DNA of 64,000 bases from Mytilus edulis (Eukaryota > Mollusca > Bivalvia > Mytilida > Mytilidae): assembly GCF_963676685.1 (NCBI RefSeq), contig NC_092357.1, positions 65,389,957 to 65,453,956 of the forward strand. Direction: 5' to 3'. Of the stretch, positions 46,018 to 56,587 are shown one piece after another (positions within the stretch are counted from its first letter, which is position 1; every line of letters begins with the position of its first letter). Position numbers and translations under genes: made by a program. Under the pieces are notes generated by a model that did not search any database, was not told the DNA's origin, and worked only from the letters and a program-made list of their open reading frames with translations.

Positions 46018-48151
46018 ATGTAATTAGAATATTTCCGAGATTATGATTTTTGTTGTTTTTTATACGTCCTTGTACTTATAAATTTACTATAAGAATGTGT
46101 ATGATTGAAAATACATAAGTAACCATGAAGACAAAAGGATAAAGATATATAGAAATTGACAATGATTATCGGTTGAAAACAAACCTCTACGACAAAAGAG
46201 ATGATTTCAGCTTCCAATTGTGAACTTTCTATTTCAGTTGAGTCTCAGGTTTCTTTCGCCCTTCGTTTACAGACTATAACTATAAATAGAGCTATACCAA
46301 AAATTTAAATAAAATGTGAAAAAATGAGAACAACCGACTTGATTTATACTACAATGCATGAAAAAAGACCACACATTCACATTCACATTCACTTCTAAAT
46401 GTCTGTCATGTTATTTTCTCTGTGATGATTAGTTTGCTGTTCTATTGACCTATTTTGAAAATTGTCAAATTATATAAAGTTTAATAAATGTTTGAAAACA
46501 TTCATAGCTACCACAAATTGACTACAAAATTTCAATCTATTGAAAAAAGAGAAGATGTATTATTTGGCCCTGGGAAATTAGTTTCATCACGCAGCATTCC
46601 CTTTATATCTGTATTGTAGTATACCAATTTCAATTGATGCTATATCAATTAGATTTGTTTCCTATTATAGTTTGACTAACACATTAGATAAAATGAGGGT
46701 CGGTTGAGAACAAACTGTTCGACAAACAAAATAATACTTCCAAATCGTTACCTTTTTACGTGTAGAGATATTACCTGCATGTCGAGTATGTCTCTCAAAG
46801 TTGATACGCTCATACAACTGTCATTTATCCGTCCATTTACCGAATGAGATGTATATCCACGATTGTACAACCCTTGAGCATCATAACGGTTTGCATTATG
46901 TGGAACGGGTCAGCTTACCCTTTCGAAGCATATCTAACATCACCCTCGGATTTTGTCAGATTTATGTTGCTCAGTCTGTAGTTTTCTATGTAGTGATTTG
47001 TAGACACAATTTGCCATTTCGTCGTTTTTCTTTTTTTCCCCTGTCATTATCAGTTTATTTTTTTTTTTGGCTTCGAGATTTGAATATCCTTTGGAATATA
47101 TTTAATCTTTTTAGATTGTAAAATCGTTGTACGTATTTTTTTAAGCTAGCTTTGAAACCAGCTTGAATCAAATAGTTCCTGCATCAGAAATGTCTGTACC
47201 AAGTCAGGAATATTGCAGCTGATTTCCATTCGTTTTATGTGCTCGAGGACGGTGGTATTAGATAAAAATGTTAAAGACAAATCTAGAATAAAGTTTAAGA
47301 GCATTGAACACCCAGAAATTTGATAAATCTTGTCTTATACGGTTAAGGAATTAAATGCAGCATGTGCAGAACATTCTTTGAGTGCCGTATAATAGTAACT
47401 CCTTAGTTTGTAAACATTTTAATTATTCTAAAAACAATATAAATGATATTTCATTCTACCCAGAAGTCCTGGTCACTGTACCCTCGGTAACTAAATATCA
47501 GTTTAAAATTGTGATTCTAGTACAGTGGTATCGACCCAATTGATGTATATGAGAGATTTCCGTCAATATAATTTTACTTTAATGTGTATTTTTTTATGGA
47601 AAATGCAGAACCTAGGGCGCTGAGAAACTGTTTTCGTCCTGTATGGTCGGGCATCGAGCCACCATATGAAGTTTACATTGTGTCAAAATTTCATACTTGT
47701 TAAATATAAACATTTATCTAAAAAAAAAACATGATGGAAATGGGGAATGTGTCAAAGAGACAACAACCCGACCAAAGAGAAGACAACAGCTGGAGGCCAC
47801 CAATGGGTCTTCAATGCAGCGAGAAACTCCCGCATCCGGTGGAGTCCTTCAGCTGGCCCTTAAATTACATTATTGTGTAAGATTCTTCAAAGATCTTGTG
47901 ATGGGTTATTTTCAACCAAAAATTGAAATCATATGTGGATAAATTCCTCAGAAATCCTATATCACAATTATTATTTTACACATTTGAATTCCGCTTTTGA
48001 CTAATCCTTGTGCTCAAAATTAAAAGGTCAATTGACTACAACTTCTTATTTCACAGTCTATACTTGTTTAAAAACTGACTTGATTCAACAAATAAACACA
48101 ATCAAATCATAATCAAATATATATGTATGTGCTACGTTCACATTTACCTGA
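46018..48151. other. spacer between the two intact IFI genes
   Basis: Repeat remnants include GCCATGGCG-family pieces at about 46960-47110 and a TGTCAAAGAGACAAC-family copy at 47730-47870. Stretches at 46150-46240 and 46695-46800 resemble each other and 4290-4370 (CGGTTGAGGACAAA type). No gene. Confidence 0.45.
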
Positions 48152-48158
48152 TATAAAT
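48152..48158 (+). promoter_or_regulatory. TATA box, IFI27-like gene 2
   Basis: TATAAAT, about 80 nt before the donor at 48232, matching gene 1 in spacing. Confidence 0.5.
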
Positions 48159-48185
48159 TGTAGATAAGAAAATAGTAACTAAGGG

Positions 48186-48231
48186 TTTAAACCGAGGGAA
48201 TAACTTGCACAGATTTAATATATTTGTCCAT
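48186..48231 (+). other. noncoding first exon, IFI27-like gene 2
   Basis: GGTTTAAACCGAGGGAATAA through TTGTCCAT ends at GTAAGT (48232). It aligns with 43722-43770, which supports both as real transcribed exons. Confidence 0.55.
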
Positions 48232-48436
48232 GTAAGTATCAACATTAAAATAAGAATTTATTAAGTCAAATTTGTATTAGTGTTACTAGTATATATAACT
48301 TTTATTATTTTCAATTTCGATCTTTAAACACTATAAATTACATGTAATTGATTTTGGCCTTTTCACTGGATTTGGCTTGTATCCTTTTTTTATATTCGAG
48401 TACCACAGATTAGTGTCAGGCATACACAATCATAAT

Positions 48437-48810
48437 AGATATAGGAAGATGTGGTATGAGTGCCAATGAGACAACTCTCAATCCAAATAACAATTCATAA
48501 AAGTAAATCATTATAGGTCAAGGTACGGCCATCAACACGGAGCCTTGGCTCACACTGAAAAACAAGCTATAAAAAAGTAAAATCACAAAAATACTGAACT
48601 TAGAGGAAAATCAATTCGGAAAGTCCATAATCACATGGCAAAATCAAATAAAGGGCCACAAAATTACTAGTGTAAAACCATTCAAACGGGAAAACCAACG
48701 GTTTAATCTGTATAAAAAAAGCGAGAAACGAAAAACACGTATAAATAACATACACACACGACAACTACTGTACATCAGATTCCTGATTTAGGACAGGTGC
48801 AAACATTTGC
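48437..48810 (+). repeat. GCCAATGAGACAAC-family repeat in intron 1 of gene 2
   Basis: Full-length forward copy, into which a short AAAATCACAAAAATACT-family piece (48572-48665) is embedded. Confidence 0.75.
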
Positions 48811-48860
48811 AACAGGATTAAACGTTTTAATGGTACCAAACCTTTTCTTTTTTTCTCAAA

Positions 48861-49400
48861 CAATAGTATAACATCACAACATAGAAAAACACCCGATAAA
48901 ATATCAATTGGAAGGCTTAACTCAATCAAAAAACGTAAGTTTACACACTATGAACGAATAAATTTTATCTGCGATACCTTTATGCATAGTTAATCAAATT
49001 ATTAGGGATAAATATTTAAGGTCAAAGGTAAATAAACAAGTTAAAACAAAGCTATGTTAAGATACCACTGTGTAATATTTAACAATTTTTAGGTTTCATA
49101 TTCTACATAGGTAAATGAATAAAAATATTTTGTCAATAGTATAACATCATAACATAGAAAAACACACGATAACTATCAATTGGAAGGCTTAACTCATTCA
49201 AAAAACGTAAAATAACACACTATGAACGAATAATTTTGAGCTGCGATACCTGAATGCAAATGCATAGTTAATAAAATTATTATGGATAAATATTTAAGGT
49301 CAAACGTTAATAAACAAGTTAAAACAAAGCTATGGTAAGATATCACTGTGAAATAGAATTTTTAGTAAAATCTTCACTTTTGAAAAGAAAGGTTTCATAT
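48861..49400 (+). repeat. 273-bp tandem duplication in intron 1 of gene 2
   Basis: CAATAGTATAACATCA starts at 48861 and again at 49134. The two units stay alignable through GTTAAAACAAAGCTATG and differ by small indels. Confidence 0.85.
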
Positions 49401-50153
49401 TCTACACAGGTAAATGAAAAAATAATTTTGTCGTTAAGTGAGCCTTGTATCTTTAATGAGTTTTATGGTTTATAAGATAACCTGATGTTTTATTTTTGAC
49501 CTTCAGTGGTATGTTCTTTATATATGCATCTAAACTATGATGAAATATGTTTTGCTTTCCTTTATCTTTTTGTTTGTAAACTGAATACATCGTAGTATAC
49601 TTTTAAAAGTATAGTATATAAAGTGTTAGAATTATTATCATATTCAAACTTAAAAGCAATGTCACATTGTTTTAAATTTTTCTTCTTCTGTTTTATTTTA
49701 ATATATTTTCACGAACAGTTTTGTTATACAAATGAATGATACGAATTGGAGTGGAAATCACATGCTTTTATAACTTATAACTAGTTAGTTCGCTGATTAC
49801 TTTGTAATTCCTGAATGTAAATTTATATTGGATAGTAGATATTCACAATACAGTGGAATTTATCATGATTTCAACATCGTTTAAAGGCGATCGTCCTAGG
49901 AGGCACATGGACTTTAAAGGGGCCCAAGTTTAAAACTATGTGTCCTAAAGGCTACAGATTTTACTTTCTAAACAAATTTATATGTGTATGTTTGTGTTTT
50001 TATTTCTATTTGTCATTGGTGTGTCTTCAGCTTTGTACCGAATATATTTTTTCATTTTGTGTTAAGCCTACTTTATTATTATTTTATATACAAAATCTTT
50101 TTATATTATATTTCAGTACTAAATATACATATCCTTTGTATATAACAGCAACA

Positions 50154-53100
50154 ATGGAACGAAAATATATATTAGTATGTGTATTGTTTGTTCTTTTTGG
50201 TACACCTGTTCAAGGTAATATATAACAGTGTATAATATGCAACGGGAGTTTTCTTGTTGATAATTGTTTAAAGAATGTACTATACCATTATAAGCTTTCA
50301 ATTTAATGTGTAATAGAAAGCTCCGGTATACAGTTCAAGTCTAATAAAGCTTATATTTGAACAAAAACTTAAGTAAGGGAAGAGCGACGGAAGATATCAG
50401 AGGGACAGCCAAGCTCATAGATAAAAAATAAACCGGCATCGCCATGGCTACAAAATGAAAAAGACAAATCATTAATAGACAAATTAAAGTACACATACAC
50501 AACATAGAAAACGAAAGACTAAGCAACACGAACCCAATTACAAACGTAAACAACAGCATCCAAAAGACAAACATTTGGGCATATAAGCTCTATCATGATG
50601 TAGCTTTAACTGTTATGAAATTGAATTTAAATTTTAAACCTAATTTTAATATTTTCCTGCAATATTTAGAATGATATATAGTAGTATCGTATTATATATG
50701 TAGATAGTTCATTGTACTTAGCTCATATGATTCTCAAATATACAGCTATCTGCTTTTAAGTCTAAATGGACATACAATAATATAAAACACCAATCATGGC
50801 AATTATTGATATAAAAAATATGATGAATTAAAGACACATGTGATAAACAGTAAACAAACCAAAAAAACCAAAAATACGTGCAGTTGCTTGTTCAGAATAC
50901 TTTTTGTTGCAGCTCAATTATTATAAATTTAGAACAAAAAGTATTGAAATTATATTAATCTCACCTACCAATTTCTATCATAGTTGATACGGTCTTCATC
51001 CAATATACAGTAAAAATACTGGCGATGTAGTTGGATTTTCCTATACAACAACACTAATTTGTACTTACATATCTATTACCTTTATCATATGCATTCACAT
51101 AGCTGAGATTAATACATATGAGACAATATCTGAAAAAGTCTAATTTCCATGTCCCACACTTTACCAGCAATTTTTTTTATTCAGGCACCTTTTGGGAAAA
51201 TTTTAAGTTACAGCACTAACTAGAGTATATAATGCACCAACTGCAACCAATTAAACATTCTTTTTAATATTTTTTCTAATAAAATATTATAATTTAAATG
51301 GTCAACCCCCCCCCTTTCCCCCAAAATCATAGTGTCCCCTGTTATTTTCTGAAAATTAAATTATTCAAAGAATATCTAAATTAAGTAAGCAGCCTTCCTA
51401 TTTTCACAAATCTGATAGATTATATAAAAAAACTTCTCCATTACTGGTCTGGTTTTGTTATTACTGCATTTTTAAGGGTGTTTTAAATGTTGTCCCCAGG
51501 GGTAATTTCCCTCCTGTCACCGCGTGGTTTTTTCCTCCTGTGGACATGTTTGAAAGACCAAAAATTTACCTCTTGTAATGCAATGTGAAGAGCATCATTT
51601 CCTGAATGTATGACTCCATATGTTTAGGTGAAAAGCAACCAGTTTAAAAAATCTGAACTCCCCAAAGATCAGAATATGGAGAAAAGAAATTGTGTTGTTC
51701 TCTCCTGTTACAGCCTTTTTGTGTACCTTCTGTACACAATTCGAGTAAAAGATCAAAAAGTACTGCGTAATTTCTTTCTGTTACGTTCTGTCATGTTACC
51801 TGATTGAAAGTAACCGCATAACCATTATCAGTAACAGGAAGGATGTTCTAGACAATTTCACTGATGAATCAAAAAAACAAATATTTCATTTAATATAAGT
51901 TATCATCACCATATTAAATAAATTTCAAAATAATATACAGTATAGTGAATGAAAAAATAGGTATTTTGCTTTTGATAACAGCAGAGAACATTTTGCAATT
52001 TTAGTATAGTAGATAGTAACAGAAAGGAATTTATTTTAAAATTTTTCATTACCTAGGCAGATTTTTCATCTTGCAAATACAGTTTGAAAGGATAAATAAC
52101 ATTGTTTGCTGTTATCTTCCAATCTGAAATGATGTATTTTTCTAAAACTATAAAATCAAGCATTTTTTTTTTTAGAAAAAAATCCTTTTTGTTACCAACT
52201 CTGTCCTGTTACCGTTGTCCTGTTACTCAAGATTCTTTCATGTTACCGACGTATCTGACTATATTTAAGTATATTTCTAAACCTTTTGTATTGCAAATGC
52301 AATTGGCATTTGATAAACTATTGCAGGATATACAAGTAAACCACAAATAGTGTCTTAAACTTATTCCTTATTCCTATTAGAAACTTTTTAAAATTGATTC
52401 ACTTTGGTAACAGGAAAGAACTGGATTTTTTTTATACCATTTTTAAAATTGCCATTGTTACCACATTTAACAATTGTTTGAATTACAGACAACAGTTCCT
52501 AGATCCTCAATGTGTGTTCCTCGATTTGTGTTATTAAAAGACCTGGTCTAAAGAGTTTTTTTGGTTTTTCTTCTTATTGCCAAAAGTTAGACTTTTTCAG
52601 ATATTGTCTCATATCAGTTAAGAAAACAGCAGATTTTAACTTACATGTATTAATCGATATACAAAATATTCTATCATGTAACAGGTACATTTCATCAATC
52701 TTATATAAACACAAGTCTATAAAAGTGTATAGATTTAAAATAATTTATCTTGAACCATTACTTAGTTCAAACAGCATTTCCTTTTAAATTTATTATATAA
52801 ACTAGGTAGCATTGATCTTATTTGAATTAATGATTGAAGAGACATGATTCGATTTTACAGAATAGAAAATAATGGGTGAAAAGATAAGGAATAGAGAAAA
52901 AATTAGCCCCATAACATAAACAAAAAAATATAGTTGGGGGATAAATAATAAGAGCAGAGAATAATGGACAAAAATAGAATAAATTAAGAAAAAAAGCATA
53001 CGAAACAAATTGAATACGTAGATTCAAATCTTTACGTTATTCGCTAATTTTCTTTCCGATCATTCATTTAGTGTATGTTTGTTATGGAGGTGGCGTGTAA

Positions 53101-54012
53101 TTTTCATTTCCTTTGAAAAAAATACTGTGTTTCAATTTATATACATATATATTATTTTTTTAGATTGCCTAACAATGTAATATTAACAAACTGTTTGTAG
53201 GGAAATATTAGAATGTTCAAAATACTAACAAGTTATAAAAATAAACGCATTGTTAGGCAATCTTTAATTTTATTTGTGTGATTCAATTAATCTCTGTATT
53301 GATTAATCCACACCTATCATAGATTTGTATGTCATGTGCTGCTCTTTTTATGCACTTATATTTTTTTTACATACAGAAATAATGAGTTTTAGCAACTGCA
53401 TGTTTAAAAAAAAAAGGTTTTGTAAATATAACATAAAAATAGAAACCCTCGATGGATATTATAGCTTTGGGGTTGATTTATCTTTGAATCAACCTCGTCA
53501 AAAGTCAATAATTGTATATAAATTCACCTATCTTAATAGAATATCTTTACACTTGGAATGAGTAACTAAAGGAAAACAGCATGTATTTGATTATACTGTA
53601 ATGAACAATTTAATGAAAAAAAGTATTTACAAACTTGTTAACCACCTTAGGTGAAAAAACAGAGAGAAGGACTTCAGATGATGTTTGGTGTGCAATAAAG
53701 AAATATGGAGGTGGTGCATTGGTGGGAGCAGGTACAGTACGCTTAGTAGCCCCTGTACTTGGGGCAATTGGCTTTGGCCCGGCTGGTATAGTAGCTGGGA
53801 CATTTGCAGCTACAGCTATGGCATTTGCAGCTGCTGCCAATGGTGGAGGCGTAGTAGCTGGAGGAGTTATTGCCACCCTTCAATCTACAGGCGCTGCTGG
53901 GTTAGGCCTAGCTTCAAAGGCTATCATTGGTGTTACATCAGGTGGAATATACAGCATTTTAGTTGGAGGATGCTCGGAAGATGACATTGCATGTAAAGAG
54001 AAAGAAAAGTGA
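50154..54012 (+). CDS. IFI27-like: IFI6/IFI27-like protein 2 (140 aa), exons 50154-50214 and 53651-54012
   Basis: Tandem paralogue of gene 1 with the same three-exon plan and exactly the same coding exon lengths (61 and 362 nt). Exon 2 (50117-50214) codes the signal peptide MERKYILVCVLFVLFGTPVQ. Exon 3 codes GEKTERRTSDDVWCAIKKYG, then a Gly/Ala-rich hydrophobic body (NGGGVVAGGVIATLQSTG in the second span) and the tail CSEDDIACKEKEK with a basic end instead of CQ. Splice sites are good (GTAATA donor, CCTTAG acceptor). Intron 2 is 3.4 kb against 1.25 kb in gene 1 because it took up two transposons and repeats. The protein is intact. Its mature N-terminus differs strongly from gene 1 while the hydrophobic core is conserved. 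Role as for the family: stress or virus-induced membrane protein, inferred. Confidence 0.87.
50345..50575 (-). repeat. GCCATGGC-family repeat in intron 2 of gene 2
   Basis: Diverged reverse copy of the family at 4985-5330. The minus-strand frame here is repeat-derived. Confidence 0.6.
51116..52614. mobile_element. 1.5-kb TIR element in intron 2 of gene 2
   Basis: ATGAGACAATATCTGAAAAA at the left end is inverted at the right end (52587-52614), a near-perfect TIR of about 28 bp. The interior repeats the word TGTTAC/GTAACA many times in both strands and has no transposase frame. It appears absent from gene 1. Confidence 0.7.
53161..53266. mobile_element. 105-bp MITE in intron 2 of gene 2
   Basis: TTAGATTGCCTAACAATG at the left is inverted as CATTGTTAGGCAATCTTTAA at the right. 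Confidence 0.7.
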
Positions 54013-54094
54013 TGAACAGATACTTTAATTTGATGATCTTATTTTGCAATTTCTGAAACACTTTAAAATTTGAAAAATTTATTATCACGAATGG

Positions 54095-54100
54095 AATAAA
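54095..54100 (+). terminator. poly(A) signal, IFI27-like gene 2
   Basis: AATAAA 83 nt past the stop, about the same distance as in gene 1. Confidence 0.6.
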
Positions 54101-54254
54101 AATATCTGTTGATTTATTAAACCTCTATTTGTACTATCAAAATACAACAGTATATATTTCCAATCACGTAATTGTCTCCCGCGTATTGTGTTGCGAGGGA
54201 TAGGCCATACCGGGCGTCGTCCGTCCGTATATCTATCTGTCCGGCCTTGTTATC

Positions 54255-55130
54255 ACTCTCACATATACAATTCTTGCCATAATTATAAAACTTATGCTCT
54301 AGGTCATATCACCAACATTTTGGACAAGTAACATTATGGTGGTCGATCGACTATTTAAAAACGCGTCATGCCCCTTTGAAAGATCAACTTTATGGGAAAT
54401 GGCTTCGTTAGTTTGTTTTACACTTATTCATATTTGTACATCAGTTAAGCCGTTAGTTTTCTCGTTTGAATTGTTTTACATTTGTCATTTCGGGTCTTTT
54501 ATAGCTGACTATGCGGTATGGGCTATAGGTCCTAATTTTGTATCATTTCGTCTCTAGTGAAGAGCTGTCTTTTTGGCATTCAGTCCAAATCTACTTTTTA
54601 TTATCGTTAGCGCTCTCACGGGTATAAATTCTTTACCAGATTTGTATAAAACTTATACTACAGGTTAATATCAGCAATACTGGGACAAATTCTATAATGG
54701 TGAACGATCGACTTTTTATACGAATCAAAAATGGCTACCCTACCGCTCTCATGAATAAAATTCTTGTCAGATTATTATAAATAAAGTCAATAGTAGTATA
54801 CCACTGTTCAAAAGTCATAAATCTATTGAGAAAAAACAAATCCGGGTAACAAACTAGAACCGATGTAAATACATCAACCTATAGTAAAACTTATACTATT
54901 GGTTAATATCAGCATATGTCGGATAAGTTACTTAATTTATTATGGTGGATGATCGACTGTTTTTAAAGGATTTATGTCTCGTAGAAATATTAAATTGATT
55001 AAAAATGGTCAGGATAGCGCTAACACACGAAACAATTCTTGCCAGATTTTTATAAAACTTATACTATAGGTTGATATCATCTATATCTCGAACAAGTTTT
55101 ATAATGGTGGACGATCGACTTTTTTAAAAG
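54255..55130 (+). repeat. four diverged units of a 100-bp repeat
   Basis: AAACTTATACTATAGGTTAA followed by ATCAGCA and GGTGGACGATCGACTTTTT recurs near 54285-54350, 54645-54720, 54890-54965 and 55045-55130. A partial CGGTATACTACTGTTGCC-family copy, reversed, lies at about 54785-54860. Confidence 0.6.
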
Positions 55131-55138
55131 TTGTGTGT

Positions 55139-55960
55139 GAAGTTAGCAGCCGGTTCGTCGATACTCGATATTCAATATCCAACCGGCTGCTAGCAGTCGG
55201 AATGATACTCAAATGAAGATGATAATGGCAAAATATTAAAATATTCGACAAAATTAGAAGCATGAAGACCGTCAAAATGATGGTAAGACCCCAAGTTTGT
55301 TAACGTCCATAAAATTCATCGAAATCATACACTCTGTATATATGAAGGTCGCACCGAAAGGAGTTCCAAGAAAAATGTCCTCTTCGATATCTTCGAAGGG
55401 CTTAGAATGTCACTGTTTAGCGGATAATTGTAAAAATTTACAATCAAGGGCGCAGGGCAATGGTGCGACCACACTGGTCTCTAAATCCTACTTATATTTT
55501 GCAGGCAGTTCGTTAATATGTAGAAACAGACATGACTTAAAGGAATTTCGGTACACTTTCTGTCTTCTATGTTTACGGAGGGCCCAAATTGCCAGACAGC
55601 TTAAATAATGGTATTACCCTCCTCATCAATGTCAATGAAATTCTTCGATATCATACACTCTGTATATATAAAGTTGCATCAAAGGGAGTTTTAAGAATAG
55701 TATAATCTTCGGTATCTACGCAGGCTTAGATTATTACTTTTCAGCAAAAAATTGCCAAAATTTCAGAATTTACGACAGCTTGAAGGAGTCATAAAACGAT
55801 TTCCTACGTATCTTTTCACTCCTCTTAACTATGAAAGTCATGATTTTAATATTATGAAATATTTTATTTTTTTATGATTTTTAACTACATTTGAATAACG
55901 AACCAACTGCTAGCGGCCGGTTGGAACATGTGGAAATTGAATATCGAATATCGAAAAACG
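55139..55960. mobile_element. foldback-ended element, GCCGGTT ends
   Basis: The left end is itself a hairpin (AGCAGCCGGTT ... AACCGGCTGCT). The right end near 55895-55960 carries CGAACCAACTGCTAGCGGCC and sequence inverted to the left end. The open frame at 55297-55608 lies inside and resembles the 21.9-22.4 kb fragment, so it is not called as a gene. Confidence 0.5.
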
Positions 55961-56456
55961 ATAGCTTTCTGTACACCTGGTTTTGAAAAACAAATGTGCC
56001 TGCTGCTCAAATACCGATAATGGGTTAGAATGTATATGCCATCTTTTTGTAAGCAGGTACGTTAAACCAATTCACCCAGGAACCAAACAAGTTTTTTCGT
56101 CAATACCAGTTACATTTACAAACAAAACCACGAATAGTGATTGATTTCCTAAAAGCTTTCAGGAAGTACTAATTTGTAATATTCACCTAAGATCAATGGA
56201 TGGCGTATGCTTTATAATGATTAGAATACCACATGAAGTTATGTTGATCTATTTTTTTATATCAAATGCAGACACTGAAGATAAAAAAAACATCTTCATA
56301 GAATTTGATGCGTCCGAACGGCTGTTTTGGAATACCTTTCATTATGAACACTCAAACCTAGCATTTGAAAGGCATAATTGTATAGATACGTAGATAAGTT
56401 AGGAGTTATATAAACAACGAAACCTAAATTTAATAACCCAATCTTGTAATGATAAA

Positions 56457-56587
56457 TCAAACACATTTATTGCAAAATTTTCTGCAGTTTTCGTTGACCC
56501 AAGTAGTAAGGCTAGGTGCGTTACAAATAGTTCCTCGACCTCCATATTGGTTACAGGTATCAATTTTGTCTGCACATGTTAGTTTAC
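56457..56587 (-). CDS. terminal exon, ShKT domain
   Basis: Codes GKLTCADKIDTCNQYGG and then RGTICN, with W, NC, FCNKC and a terminal V before TGA. The spacing of six Cys (C-ADKIDT-C, TI-C, EN-C, RKF-C, NK-C) and the D after the first Cys fit the ShKT domain, a short disulfide domain found singly at the C-terminus of many animal secreted enzymes and matrix proteins as well as in toxins; nothing here suggests a toxin. AATAAA overlaps the last codons (56466-56471), which would give a 3' UTR of only a few bases. Confidence 0.8.

Noticed and set aside
54785-54860. Possible exon-like block between the IFI array and the EGF gene
   Set aside because: It is a reversed piece of the CGGTATACTACTGTTGCC repeat family.
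55297-55608. 103-codon plus-strand frame
   Set aside because: Lies inside a foldback-ended element that recurs at 21.9-22.4 kb.
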